A DNA stretch of 64,000 nt from Microvirga makkahensis (GTDB lineage Bacteria; Pseudomonadota; Alphaproteobacteria; Rhizobiales; Beijerinckiaceae): the NCBI RefSeq assembly GCF_009830105.1, contig NZ_WURB01000003.1:62001-126000 (forward strand), read 5' to 3'. Shown here one piece after another: positions 35,527 through 44,520 of the stretch (positions within the stretch are counted from its first letter, which is position 1; the number at the start of each line of letters is the position of its first letter). The translations under genes were made by a program, and so were the position numbers. The notes below the pieces were generated by a model. The model was not told where the DNA came from. It did not search any database and saw only the letters and a list, made by a program, of their open reading frames with translations.

Positions 35527-36288
35527 ATGAGCCGTGGGGTGGAACTTCTTGATAAGGTTCCGGTTGGACGCCGATCGGATGCTGTCGCACAGGAACTCAT
35601 GAGGATGATTCATTCGGGCGATCTTCAGGAGGGCGATCGCCTGCCGGCCGAGCGGGAGTTGATGCAGAGATATGGCGTAAGCCGGTCGGCGGTCAGGGAG
35701 GCCATCGTGTCGCTGGCCAATCGCGGGCTTGTGATGACCCGCCTGGGACATCGCCCCATTGTGCGCAAGCCCGATTATGAGATCGCAATCGATAAGGTTG
35801 GGAATCTCGTTGGTCATCTCGTGGTCGACCGGAAAGGTGTCTGGAACCTGTTCGATTCCCGCATCTTCCTGGAAGCGGCACTGGCGCGCTGGGCCGCGAG
35901 CCACGCGCGGCGCGATGACATCGAAGACCTGCGCGCCGCGCTGGAAGCCAATCGTCAGGCCATCGGCAATTCATCGAAGTTCGATGAATCCGATGCCGCC
36001 TTCCATTCCATCCTCTACCGGATACCCGGCAATCCCATCTATCCGGCCGTTCACAAGGCCTATGTGGAGTGGCTCATGCAGCACTGGCGTTCCATGAAGC
36101 GCGGTGCCGACATCGACTACATGAACTATGCAGGGCACGAGGCCATCTTCGATGCCATCACAGCACGCGACCCGGACGGCGCGGAAGAGGCCCTGCGTCG
36201 CCACCTTGTCGCTGCATGGGAGTTCGTGCGATCGACATTCGATACCGGAAAACTGGATTGCGCCCGGGGACCTGGCGATGATTCTTGA
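35527..36288 (+). CDS. GntR-family regulator, FCD subfamily (AldA/sugar locus)
   Basis: A 253-residue regulator divergent from the AldA-YtfQ-like operon. The winged helix covers about 15-80: AVAQELMRMIHSGDLQEGDR, then the recognition helix SRSAVREAIVSLANRGLV. The FCD domain contains FDSRIFLEAALARWAA, FDESDAAFHSILYRI and HEAIFDAITARD, with acidic and His metal ligands. It most likely represses the divergent operon and senses a sugar acid. ATG 35527 follows GAGGGGGAAGC. Confidence 0.92.
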   Translation: MSRGVELLDKVPVGRRSDAVAQELMRMIHSGDLQEGDRLPAERELMQRYGVSRSAVREAIVSLANRGLVMTRLGHRPIVRKPDYEIAIDKVGNLVGHLVVDRKGVWNLFDSRIFLEAALARWAASHARRDDIEDLRAALEANRQAIGNSSKFDESDAAFHSILYRIPGNPIYPAVHKAYVEWLMQHWRSMKRGADIDYMNYAGHEAIFDAITARDPDGAEEALRRHLVAAWEFVRSTFDTGKLDCARGPGDDS

Positions 36289-36518
36289 TCGTCGTGGGCG
36301 TGCCAGCAGGGCGAGTCGCTAGTAGCGATCAAGGAGCGCTGTTCTAACTGAAGGTCGCATTCTGGCCCGTTCCATGAATTCAATGAATTTCTGCAAAGAC
36401 CCGATAAGCGGATCTTCATTCGGTCTCTCAAACGCTGCACTTTGACCCGAGCGGAGATGTCGCGGCATGATCCTCAGAGAATGTGGATCTCTGTGGCGGG
36501 CCGGTAGGCGTTTCATGC

Positions 36519-37481
36519 TCATAAACTCCCCGGCTCTTTGCCCCCATCCTTCAAAACCTGTCTCCAGCCCCAGTGCAGCAGCGAAGGATCGTCGCTGTCG
36601 ACACCGTGGGTCAGCAGGATATCGTGGATCTCGCCGAGGCGGTTGATTGTTGCCGGGCCGCGCTTCAGGCCGATGATCACCATAAGGATCTCGATCATCA
36701 GCAACTGAACGACATAGGCGTCACTCCCCACGCGCATGGTCGCATCGTTGGGGACATCGACGCCAAGCACAAGATCTGCCATCGCAGCGAGGGGAGTGTT
36801 CGTCTGAGTCAGCGCGATCACCGTCGCCCCCCGCTCTTTGGCGACCGCGACGGCCTCCAGAAGGGTAGGCATGCGGCCGACGAAGGAGATGGCGAACAGC
36901 ACATCTTCCTCGGATTGCATGGCGCCTGCGACAAGCTGCAGATGAGCGTCGGAGAACGCGTTCGCCGTGATTCCGAGGCGGAACAGGCGCGCCTGCATGT
37001 CGACGGCGAGGAAGTTCGAGGTCGCCCCAGTTCCGAAACAATCGACCCTGCGTGCGCGATGCATGGCTTCGGCTGCCCTCTCCACCTCAGCCGGAGCAAT
37101 CTGATGCTGCCAATCCGCAAGCACCGAAGTGACGCTGCCGACGACATTGCGGACGACATCTGCGGTCCTGTCGCCCGGAGTCACGCTGCGATGCAGGTAG
37201 GGCGCGCCGACTGCCAGAGCGCCCGCCAGCTTCAGCTTCAAATCGCGCAGCCCGTCGCAACCGACCGTGCGGGCGAACCGTACAATGGTCGGGGCGCTTA
37301 CGCCTGCCTTTGCCGCGAGCTCCTCCACATTGGCCTGCATGGCCCAGTGTGGGTTCTCCAGGATCATTGCAGCGATGCGGCGCTGGCCGTCCGACATGGC
37401 ACCGATATTGGCATGGATCGACCGAAGAATGTCGGAGCCTGCATCCGGCGACACGTTGGGGATGGGATCGGCGTGATTCAT
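36519..37481 (-). CDS. MurR/RpiR-family transcriptional regulator
   Basis: A 320-residue regulator. Its N-terminal helix-turn-helix domain (about 20-95) reads MSDGQRRIAAMILENP and VEELAAKAGVSAPTIVRFAR. Its C-terminal SIS domain (about 135-275) has VDCFGTGATSNFLAVD and FAISFVGRMPTLLEA, a fold that usually binds phosphosugars or amino-sugar acids. ATG 37481 overlaps the stop of the last ABC gene by 4 bases, so it is co-transcribed with the importer. A perfect inverted repeat upstream of the divergent amidohydrolase gene is its probable site. Confidence 0.92.
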   Translation of the reverse strand: MNHADPIPNVSPDAGSDILRSIHANIGAMSDGQRRIAAMILENPHWAMQANVEELAAKAGVSAPTIVRFARTVGCDGLRDLKLKLAGALAVGAPYLHRSVTPGDRTADVVRNVVGSVTSVLADWQHQIAPAEVERAAEAMHRARRVDCFGTGATSNFLAVDMQARLFRLGITANAFSDAHLQLVAGAMQSEEDVLFAISFVGRMPTLLEAVAVAKERGATVIALTQTNTPLAAMADLVLGVDVPNDATMRVGSDAYVVQLLMIEILMVIIGLKRGPATINRLGEIHDILLTHGVDSDDPSLLHWGWRQVLKDGGKEPGSL

Positions 37482-38455
37482 GCCGCGGCAGGCCTTTCGT
37501 CATTTGCCATATCATAGAGGCAGGCGAATTGATGATCGCCCTCTGCCGAGCGCAATTTCGGAACGTTCCGTGCACATTCCTCGGTCGCGATCGGGCACCG
37601 GGTACGAAACACGCAGCCTGACGGAGGGGCCATGGGAGAAGGAATATCGCCCGTGAGCATCCGACGGATCTTCGGCGCGTCGGGATCGGCTTTCGGAGAG
37701 GCTGCGAGAAGAGCTCGCGTATAGGGGTGGCGTGGCCGAGACGCAACGTCCTTCGCCGACCCAATCTCCATGATGCGGCCTAAATAAAGCACCGCGATGC
37801 GGTCGCACATTAACTCAACGACATCCAGATCATGCGAAATGAACAACATCGCCAAGCCGAAGCGTTGCCGAAGATCCTGCATCAGGTTGATTACCTGGGC
37901 CTGAACGGACACGTCGAGGGCGGAAACCGGCTCGTCCGCGATGATCAGCTTCGGCTCCACAGCCAGGGCGCGGGCTATCCCAATACGCTGACGCTGGCCG
38001 CCGGAAAACTCATGCGGGAAGCGCGACATGTGGGCGGCTGGAAGGCCGACAGTTTCTAGGAGTTCTGCGATCCGCTCGGTGCGCCGAGACCCGCTGGCGA
38101 GACGGTGGGCATCGAGTGCCTCGCCGATGATGTCACGCACACGCAACCGGGGATTCAGACTCGCATAGGGATCCTGAAAGACCATCTGCGCGTTGCGGCG
38201 AAGTGCTTTCAGCTGCCGTTCGGGGCGCCTCGAGATGTCCTCGCCCTCGAATCGGATCGTACCTGAGGTCGGATGGATGAGCCGCAGGACGAGGCGTCCG
38301 ATCGTGCTCTTGCCGGAGCCGGACTCGCCGACCAGCCCTAGTACCTCGCCCGGAGCGACATGGAAGCTGACATCCTCAACCGCGCGAACGGGGTGCGGCG
38401 CCCGCCCGAAATGTTTCGTCAGGCCTTCGACGGCCAGAAGCGGCAAAGCGCTCAT
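37478..38455 (-). CDS. Peptide-type ABC transporter ATPase (DppF/OppF-like)
   Basis: A 325-residue ATPase. Walker A is GESGSGKST, signature FSGGQRQRIGIARAL, Walker B LIIADEPVSALD. The C-terminal oligopeptide-transporter extension has three Cys (CVFRTRCPIATEEC), the iron-sulfur-type motif seen in the DppD/F group. Start ATG 38455 overlaps the DppD-like gene by 4 bases (ATGA). The same frame stays open upstream to 39580, but that part is the shadow of the neighbouring gene. Confidence 0.94.
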   Translation of the reverse strand: MSALPLLAVEGLTKHFGRAPHPVRAVEDVSFHVAPGEVLGLVGESGSGKSTIGRLVLRLIHPTSGTIRFEGEDISRRPERQLKALRRNAQMVFQDPYASLNPRLRVRDIIGEALDAHRLASGSRRTERIAELLETVGLPAAHMSRFPHEFSGGQRQRIGIARALAVEPKLIIADEPVSALDVSVQAQVINLMQDLRQRFGLAMLFISHDLDVVELMCDRIAVLYLGRIMEIGSAKDVASRPRHPYTRALLAASPKADPDAPKIRRMLTGDIPSPMAPPSGCVFRTRCPIATEECARNVPKLRSAEGDHQFACLYDMANDERPAAA

Positions 38456-39456
38456 GCGGGGATCTCCCTCCATCTCAGGCAGCGCACGCTGCGATCCATC
38501 TCGGTTTCCAGCAGGACCGTGCCCACACCGCAGGGATCCGTCGCATGAACGCAGCGCGGTGCGAAGGCGCAGCCATCGCCGATTTTGCCGATTGAGCCGG
38601 GGATCGACTGCACCACGCGGCGCCCGTCCTCTCCACGCCGGGCGCGGGCCGGCAGGCAGTTCAGCAATGCGTTCGTGTAGGGATGCCGTGGCGTGCGGAA
38701 GATCTCTCCGACCGAGCCGGTCTCGACCACCTGCCCAGCATACATGACAGTGACCCGGTCCGCGATTTCGGCAACGACCCCGAGATTGTGCGTGATGAAC
38801 AGCACGCCCATCCCGATCTCCCGCTGGAGCCGTTGGATCAGCGCGAGAATCTGGGCCTGGATGGTGACGTCGAGCGCCGTCGTCGGCTCGTCCGCGATGA
38901 GCAGGGACGGATTGCACGACATTGCCAGCGCGATCATCACTCTCTGGCGCATCCCTCCCGACATCTGGTGCGGGTACTCGTGCACGCGTCGCCGGGCGTG
39001 TGGGATCTCCACGAGGTCGAGCATCTCTTCGGCCCGCTTGAGAGCGGATGCATGTCCGAGACCCATGTGCAGGCGAACAGATTCGGCAATCTGCTCGCCC
39101 ACGGTGAGAACCGGGTTGAGGCTTGTCATCGGCTCTTGAAAGACCATCGCGATCTCCGCGCCGCGCAGCCCGCGCAGATCCGACAGGGGCAGCGCCGCGA
39201 GGTCGACAGTCCTCCCGGACCGCTGGCGGAACAGAATTTTCCCTCCCGAGACACGTCCGGCCGGGCGCGGAAGCAGGCCCATGACGGAAAGGCTCGTCAC
39301 GGACTTTCCGGAGCCGGATTCCCCAACGAGAGCAAGTGTCTCTCCCGGCGCGACGGAAAGCGTTACGCCACGCACCGGAGCAATCTCTCCGTCTTCGGTG
39401 CGAAAGCGGATTTCGAGATCCTGGATCGAGAGCAGAGAAGGCGTATTCATGCTCAT
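38452..39456 (-). CDS. Peptide-type ABC transporter ATPase (DppD/OppD-like)
   Basis: A 334-residue ATPase from ATG 39456 (MSMNTPSLLSIQDLEIRF). It has Walker A GESGSGKSV, signature MSGGMRQRVMIALAM, Walker B LLIADEPTTALD and the C-terminal Cys cluster region CAFAPRCVHATDPC. It pairs with the DppF-like ATPase to power import. It overlaps the permease gene upstream by 4 bases. The open frame continuing above 39456 is antisense-like and lacks family residues. Confidence 0.94.
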   Translation of the reverse strand: MSMNTPSLLSIQDLEIRFRTEDGEIAPVRGVTLSVAPGETLALVGESGSGKSVTSLSVMGLLPRPAGRVSGGKILFRQRSGRTVDLAALPLSDLRGLRGAEIAMVFQEPMTSLNPVLTVGEQIAESVRLHMGLGHASALKRAEEMLDLVEIPHARRRVHEYPHQMSGGMRQRVMIALAMSCNPSLLIADEPTTALDVTIQAQILALIQRLQREIGMGVLFITHNLGVVAEIADRVTVMYAGQVVETGSVGEIFRTPRHPYTNALLNCLPARARRGEDGRRVVQSIPGSIGKIGDGCAFAPRCVHATDPCGVGTVLLETEMDRSVRCLRWREIPA

Positions 39457-40301
39457 AGCGCCTTCCGCAGTTTGGGGTCGAGCATATCGCGCAGCCCGTC
39501 GCCGACGACCTGCAGGGAAAGGGCAGCCAGCACGATGGCGAGCCCAGGGAAGAGCACCACCCAAAAAGCCTGATCCGCATATTGTTGGCCGGAGGCGATC
39601 ATGGTCCCCCAGGTCGGCAGTTCCGGTGGCACGCCTGCGCCCAAGAAGGAAAGACCGGCTTCGGCCAAGACGGCATAGGCGAAAATGAATGTTGCCTGCA
39701 CCAGAACCGGCGAGGCGACGTTGAGGAGGATGTGAACGGACAAGATCCGGCGTGTCGAAACACCCAAGGCGCGGGCAGCCTCGACGAACGGCAATTCGCG
39801 GATAACCAGGGTCGACGCACGCACCACGCGGATCACCCGTGGCGTGTAAACGATGGAGAGAGCGAGCACGACGTTGAAGGCGGAGGCTCCAAGAACCGCC
39901 ACCAGAAAGATTGCCAGCAGAATGTCGGGCAGTGCCATCAATGCATCGACGACCCGCATGACGAGACCGTCGAGCGACCGGAAGTAGCCCGCCAGGAGCC
40001 CGAACAGCGTGCCGAACGTCATCGATACGAGTACCACGGCGAACCCGATGCCGAGTGACGCGCGGGCACCGTAGATAATACGGGAGAGAATGTCCCGACC
40101 GAACTCGTCGGTACCGAGCCAGTTCAGCTCGCCAGGCGGCTTGAGGCGGCGAATGACCTTGATTGCCGTCGGTTCGTATGGCGCGACCCATGGGGCCAGA
40201 AGCGCCATAAGCATGATGACGCACAAGACGAGGAAAGCAATGAGGACGAGCTTGCGCCGGAACATGCGGCGGAAGAACAGAAGAAGCGGAGACTGTTCCA
40301 T
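39453..40301 (-). CDS. Peptide-type ABC transporter permease (DppC-like)
   Basis: A 282-residue permease with the N-terminal OppC-type segment and six spans. WLGTDEFGRDILSRIIYGAR is the hallmark DppC/OppC motif, and the ATPase docking loop is VEAARALGVSTRRIL. It forms a heterodimer with the DppB-like protein encoded 2 bases upstream. Confidence 0.94.
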   Translation of the reverse strand: MEQSPLLLFFRRMFRRKLVLIAFLVLCVIMLMALLAPWVAPYEPTAIKVIRRLKPPGELNWLGTDEFGRDILSRIIYGARASLGIGFAVVLVSMTFGTLFGLLAGYFRSLDGLVMRVVDALMALPDILLAIFLVAVLGASAFNVVLALSIVYTPRVIRVVRASTLVIRELPFVEAARALGVSTRRILSVHILLNVASPVLVQATFIFAYAVLAEAGLSFLGAGVPPELPTWGTMIASGQQYADQAFWVVLFPGLAIVLAALSLQVVGDGLRDMLDPKLRKAL

Positions 40302-40303
40302 GA

Positions 40304-41245
40304 TCAGTACCGCACGCGAGGATCGACGAAGGTGTAGATGATGTCGATCAGTAAATTGATCAGCACATAGATCCCGGCGACGACGATGAGCGCCCCCTGG
40401 ATCACCGGGTAGTCGCGCCGCAGCACAGCCGAGACGACGAGGTTTCCGATGCCCGGAAGTCCGAACACGGTTTCAGTGACGATGGCGCCGCCGACCAACA
40501 GGGCCGCCGTGAGACCCACCACAGTGATGATCGGCACGAGGGCGTTGCCGAAGGCGTGGCGCAGAACCACGCGTGCTTCAGACAGGCCCTTCGAGCGCGC
40601 GGTGCGGATATAATCGTCGCTCAGTACGTCGAGCATGCTGGCTCGTGTGAAACGGACAATCAGGGCTGAGTTGACGATTCCGAGAACAGTGGCTGGCAAG
40701 GCGAGATGAAGGATGCGCTCCATGAAGGGGGCGCCGGGCTCGCCATAGCCGGCGACTGGAAACCAGCCGAGCCGGACGGCGAAAAGCTGAATGAAGATGA
40801 GACCAAGCCAGAAGCTCGGGATATTCGCCGCCAGCATAGCGAGACCGCTGACGATCTGGTCTACCAGACGTCCGCGCCACACGGCAGAGGCAATACCGGC
40901 CGGAATGCCGACCAGAGCGGCGACGGAGACGGAGAAAAGAGCCAGGAAGAACGTGGGCTCCGCACGCTCCGCAATCGCCTGGATGACCGGGCGCTGCAGG
41001 AAGATCGACTGGCCGAGATTACCGGTCGCGATCTCCTTGAGCCACAGAAGGAACTGCACGAGGATAGGCTTGTCGAGCCCGTAGACCTGCCGCAGCCGCG
41101 CAATGTCTTCTGCGGTTGCCTGATCCCCCAGCATCAGCGCCGCCGGGTCGCCCGGAGCGAGCCGGGTGAGGAAGAAGACCATCGTCGCCACCAGGAACAT
41201 GACGATGATAAGGCTGCCGAGACGACGGCCGAGCTTGAGCCACAT
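40304..41245 (-). CDS. Peptide-type ABC transporter permease (DppB-like)
   Basis: A 313-residue permease with six spans. Family motifs are LTRLAPGDPAALMLG near the N-terminus, the EAA docking loop RTARSKGLSEARVVLRHAF and the FGLPGIGNLVVSAVLRRDYP region. It is the first permease after the binding-protein gene, separated from it by a hairpin. Confidence 0.94.
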   Translation of the reverse strand: MWLKLGRRLGSLIIVMFLVATMVFFLTRLAPGDPAALMLGDQATAEDIARLRQVYGLDKPILVQFLLWLKEIATGNLGQSIFLQRPVIQAIAERAEPTFFLALFSVSVAALVGIPAGIASAVWRGRLVDQIVSGLAMLAANIPSFWLGLIFIQLFAVRLGWFPVAGYGEPGAPFMERILHLALPATVLGIVNSALIVRFTRASMLDVLSDDYIRTARSKGLSEARVVLRHAFGNALVPIITVVGLTAALLVGGAIVTETVFGLPGIGNLVVSAVLRRDYPVIQGALIVVAGIYVLINLLIDIIYTFVDPRVRY

Positions 41246-41269
41246 TGCTTCCTGCTCCGGGAAAAGAGA

Positions 41270-41292
41270 CAGAGACGATGGATCCGTCTCTG
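41270..41292 (-). terminator. Intercistronic hairpin between binding-protein and permease genes
   Basis: CAGAGACG and CGTCTCTG form a perfect 8-bp stem with a 7-base loop, about 30 bases after the binding-protein stop. It is probably an attenuator or a 3' stabiliser that raises expression of the binding protein over the membrane genes. Confidence 0.45.
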
Positions 41293-41321
41293 CCGCCGGT
41301 CTTTCGAAGGGAAAGAGTCGC

Positions 41322-42887
41322 TTACTTGGCGATCTCGACGTTCCAGAAGGCCGGCCACGGCATCGGTGTGTAGCCTTTCATCTTCGTCGAGACGCCGCTC
41401 AGCGATGCGAAGTTGCCGACGCGGACGTAGGGAACCTCGTCATAGACGACTTCCTGAACCTTGCCCCAGAGTGCACCGCGCTTGGCAGGGTCCGGCTCGC
41501 TGTTGAAGGCTGCGAGCGCGGCGTCCTTCGCGGGCGTCTTCCACCAGCCTGGAGCGCCGTCGCCGAGCTGCGGCGGCGAGAGCATGGGCTCCGGCAGGAA
41601 CGCCGAATGGGTGATGTAGACGTCCCACAGGGCCGGATCGCCACGGCGCTGGATCAGGGTTGCCCAATCGACCACGTCGAGCGTGACGTTGAAGCCTGCC
41701 GCCTTCAGCTCCTCGGCCATCACAAGCGCCATGCGGTTGTGGAAGTCATATTGCTTGGAATTGAGGATGCGGATGGGGGTGCCGTCGTACTTGGCCTCCG
41801 CCAGAAGCTTCTTGGCTCCTTCGGCATCGCCTTTGTTGTATTTGTCCGTCCCCGCGGTGGAGTAGAAGGGGGACCCTTTCGGGAAGTGCTCGCCGGCAAC
41901 TTGGTAGAATTTTGGATCTCCGAAACCCGCGAGCAGAAGCTCCTCGGCGTTCAATGCCATCTGGAACGCCTGGCGGATTTTCGCATCCGCCATCGGGCCC
42001 TGCTTCGTATTCACTGGAATGTAGGGGAAGCCATAGGGCATGGTCACCACGGCGGTCACGCCGGAGGCCGAGGAGACCTTCTTGTTGCTCTCGACGGGAA
42101 GTTGATCGGCGAATTGATACTGGCCTGCGACAACGCCCTCGACGCGCGTGTTGGCGTTCGGGACGGGAATGAAGCGCAACTCGTCGATCTTCGCTTCGCG
42201 CTTGCCCGCATAGCCGCTTGCGGGCTCGCTACGGGAGACGTAGGCGTCGTGCTTCACCAGAACGACGTATTGATCCGGCTTGCGCTCGCGAAATTTGTAG
42301 GGGCCGGTGCCGATGAACTCGACGAGTGGAGTGGCGATGGACTCCTTCGCCATGATGGCAGCGAAGCCGGAGGGGAGGGCGAGATGGGCCAGCAGCGCCG
42401 GCTGAACTTCCGACAGGGCGATTTCGACCGTTGAGGGCCCTTTCGCGGAGATCGAGGCAATGCTCTTGGCGAGTCCCTTGCCGCGGGGAGTCATCTCGAT
42501 CCAACGCTTGAGAGAGGCGACGACGTCCTCGGCGTCGAGGTCGCGCCCGTTGTGGAGCTTCACCCCCCTGCGGATCTCAATCGTGTAGGTTTTGCCATCG
42601 GCGGAGATCTTCGGCATCTCGGCAGCCAGCATGGGCTTGATGGCCCATTGAGCATCGAAGGTGAACAGCGGCTCGTAGACATGCTGCATGATGAGGCCGA
42701 CGAGATCGGCCGTAGATGCCATCGGATCCAGCGATTGCGGCTCGCCAACCATGGCGAGATTGGCACTCGTCGTGGCCTGAGCCCAGACGAGGTTAGGTGC
42801 GAACAATGCAGCGGCAGCCATTCCGGTTGCGGCAAGGCTCAGCCCCCGCCTCGTGAGCGCGCCCGTGCGATCCCGATGATCTTTCAT
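41322..42887 (-). CDS. Peptide/nickel-type ABC substrate-binding protein (DppA-like)
   Basis: A 521-residue periplasmic binding protein (SBP_bac_5). The N-terminus RTGALTRRGLSLAATGMAAA is a Tat-like signal cut near WAQA. The mature protein shows VGEPQSLDPMAST, VYEPLFTFDAQW and FRERKPDQYVVLVKHDAY, typical of the family. I choose ATG 42887 because TGGAGGACTGC precedes it; ATG 42899 would add four residues. First gene of the operon. The divergent amidohydrolase suggests a cargo such as an N-acylated or D-amino-acid compound (inference). Confidence 0.92.
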   Translation of the reverse strand: MKDHRDRTGALTRRGLSLAATGMAAAALFAPNLVWAQATTSANLAMVGEPQSLDPMASTADLVGLIMQHVYEPLFTFDAQWAIKPMLAAEMPKISADGKTYTIEIRRGVKLHNGRDLDAEDVVASLKRWIEMTPRGKGLAKSIASISAKGPSTVEIALSEVQPALLAHLALPSGFAAIMAKESIATPLVEFIGTGPYKFRERKPDQYVVLVKHDAYVSRSEPASGYAGKREAKIDELRFIPVPNANTRVEGVVAGQYQFADQLPVESNKKVSSASGVTAVVTMPYGFPYIPVNTKQGPMADAKIRQAFQMALNAEELLLAGFGDPKFYQVAGEHFPKGSPFYSTAGTDKYNKGDAEGAKKLLAEAKYDGTPIRILNSKQYDFHNRMALVMAEELKAAGFNVTLDVVDWATLIQRRGDPALWDVYITHSAFLPEPMLSPPQLGDGAPGWWKTPAKDAALAAFNSEPDPAKRGALWGKVQEVVYDEVPYVRVGNFASLSGVSTKMKGYTPMPWPAFWNVEIAK

Positions 42888-42949
42888 GCAGTCCTCCATC
42901 GATATCCACCCAACGTGTTCCCTTATGTTTCAGGCGGGTGTTGATGAAA

Positions 42950-42978
42950 GTTTATTAAGCTGTTCCATCGACTGTCAA
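42950..42978 (-). promoter_or_regulatory. Putative promoter of the Dpp-type operon
   Basis: On the minus strand TTGACA (42978-42973) is followed 15-17 bases later by the A+T-rich TAATAAAC, which can supply a -10. The binding-protein start is about 60 bases downstream. Confidence 0.4.
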
Positions 42979-43031
42979 TTCCCTTGACCCGAAATAACGC
43001 CAGTTTTACGCCTTATGGCAGCGAGCTCGCG

Positions 43032-43071
43032 TTGGCAGGTTGTGTCAAGGTGGGTAAATTGTGTAATTTAC
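43032..43071 (+). promoter_or_regulatory. Amidohydrolase promoter with RpiR-type inverted repeat
   Basis: TTGGCA at 43032-43037, a 17-base spacer and TAAATT at 43055-43060 make a good promoter. The perfect repeat GTAAATT-GTGT-AATTTAC (43054-43071) overlaps the -10 and ends 42 bases before the ATG. Its TGTAATTTAC arm resembles the TGTAAT/ATTACA half sites bound by HexR, an RpiR-family member. The RpiR gene at 36519 is the obvious candidate to bind it. Confidence 0.5.
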
Positions 43072-43113
43072 TTTCACGATATTGGTGATGGTGCCAGAGA
43101 AGGATCTTTCGCT

Positions 43114-44259
43114 ATGAGTTTTGATCTCGTTCTGCGGGATGGGCACGTCATCGATCCATCTCAATCGATCAACCGGGTGGCCGATGTCGCCTTCTCTGGC
43201 GGGAAGATCGTCGCGGTGGGCGATCATCTGTCCGAGAACGCTCGCACGGTACATGACGCGAGGGGCAAGATCGTCACGCCGGGGCTGATCGATCTTCATA
43301 CCCATGTTTACTGGGGCGGTACGTCGCTGGGTGTCGATCCCCTGGTGCTGGCTCGCGGTGGGTGCACGACACTGGTCGATACGGGAAGCGCCGGTCCCGG
43401 CAACTATCCCGGCTTTCTCGAGCACGTGATCAAGCCCTCGCCGGTGCGGATCATCGCCTATCTCAACGTTTCTTTCGCCGGAATTTATGGCTTCTCCAAA
43501 CGCGTGATGGTGGGTGAAAGCGGAGACCTGCGGCTCATGGCGCCGATCGATGCCGCTGAAGTCGCCGACGCGAACCGCGATACCCTCGCCGGCATCAAGG
43601 TCCGTGTCGGCTTTCACGCTTCGGGCAATTCAGGAATTGTTCCGTTGGATATCGGCCGTCAGGTCGCCGATCGCGTGAACATGCCCATGATGGTGCATAT
43701 CGACCATCCCCCGCCGACATTGCCGGAGGTCCTCGGGCGTCTGCGTGAAGGTGATGTCCTCACCCATTGCTTCCGGCCCTTCCCGAACACCCCCGTAACG
43801 TCGGACGGCAAAGTGCATCCGGCCGTGCTCGATGCCCGTCAGCGGGGCGTCATTTTCGACATTGGACATGGCATGGGGTCCTTCTCCTTCCAGACGGCAC
43901 GAGTCATGCTGGACAACGGCTTTCTGCCGGACTGCATCTCCAGCGACGTGCACGCTCTGTGCATCGATGGGCCGGCCTTCGACCTGCTGACCACGCTATC
44001 GAAGTTCCTCTGTCTGGGCATGCCTCTGACCGAGGTGATCAAGGCGGCGACCGAAAACCCTGCCAGGGCCCTCGGACGTCCGGAACTCGGTACCTTTAGA
44101 CATGGCAGCGCCGGTGACGCCTCGATTCTGGAGCTTCAGGATGGCACCTTCGATTATGTGGATTCGGTGGGCGAACATCTTTCCGGAACGATGCGCCTCG
44201 CGGCACGAGGTGTCGTGATCAACGGTCAGATGTGGCACGAAGCCCAAGAGGAGATTTGA
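43114..44259 (+). CDS. Amidohydrolase/deacetylase-family metallohydrolase
   Basis: A 381-residue amidohydrolase-superfamily enzyme. Metal-site parts visible are LIDLHTHVYWGG (HxH), a Lys in LAGIKVRVGFHAS that may be carbamylated, His in MMVHIDHPPPT, His in LTHCFRPFPN, and Asp in ISSDVHAL. Relatives act on N-acyl or cyclic amide bonds (D-aminoacylase and dihydroorotase kin). ATG 43114 is preferred; the frame extends upstream over the promoter. It is divergent from the Dpp-type importer and followed 2 bases later by a broken RidA gene. A cytoplasmic deacylase for the imported compound is the likely role. Confidence 0.9.
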   Translation: MSFDLVLRDGHVIDPSQSINRVADVAFSGGKIVAVGDHLSENARTVHDARGKIVTPGLIDLHTHVYWGGTSLGVDPLVLARGGCTTLVDTGSAGPGNYPGFLEHVIKPSPVRIIAYLNVSFAGIYGFSKRVMVGESGDLRLMAPIDAAEVADANRDTLAGIKVRVGFHASGNSGIVPLDIGRQVADRVNMPMMVHIDHPPPTLPEVLGRLREGDVLTHCFRPFPNTPVTSDGKVHPAVLDARQRGVIFDIGHGMGSFSFQTARVMLDNGFLPDCISSDVHALCIDGPAFDLLTTLSKFLCLGMPLTEVIKAATENPARALGRPELGTFRHGSAGDASILELQDGTFDYVDSVGEHLSGTMRLAARGVVINGQMWHEAQEEI

Positions 44260-44261
44260 TC

Positions 44262-44520
44262 ATGACGCCTGAAGAGAAACTCGCCTCGACGGGCATGAGG
44301 CTGGCGCATGCTTCGGTGCGGGGGGCCGCTTACGTGCCCTATTGCCGGGTCGGCAATCTGCTCTACCTTTCGGGTCAAGGGCCCACTTGCGCCGATGGTA
44401 CCTATCAGCCGGTTCGGGCGCAATGCGACCATCGAAGAAGGCTATGAAGACGCCCACCTGAGCGAGCTCAATCTACTTGCCGTCGCCAAGTCGGCCATCG
44501 GCGAGCCGGGGATCGCATGA
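44262..44520 (+). pseudogene. Frameshifted, truncated RidA-family gene
   Basis: From ATG 44262 the frame reads MTPEEKLASTGMRLAHASV and YVPYCRVGNLLYLSGQGP, a clear RidA (YjgF/enamine deaminase) start. Near 44412 homology jumps to another frame: FGRNATIEEGYEDAHLSE and LNLLAVAKSAIG, where an intact gene would have GKVGRDVTVEEGY. A few bases were lost at the join. It then stops at 44520, lacking the second half of the fold. RidA removes reactive enamines/imines, which would suit a deacylase/amino-acid pathway. ATG 44262 follows GAGGAG and is 2 bases after the amidohydrolase stop, so it was its operon partner. Confidence 0.8.

Noticed and set aside
37478..39580. 700-codon continuous frame that would extend the DppF-like ATPase
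   Set aside because: Residues before the ATG at 38455 are the DppD-like gene read in another frame. The 4-base ATGA overlap and family length fix the shorter gene.
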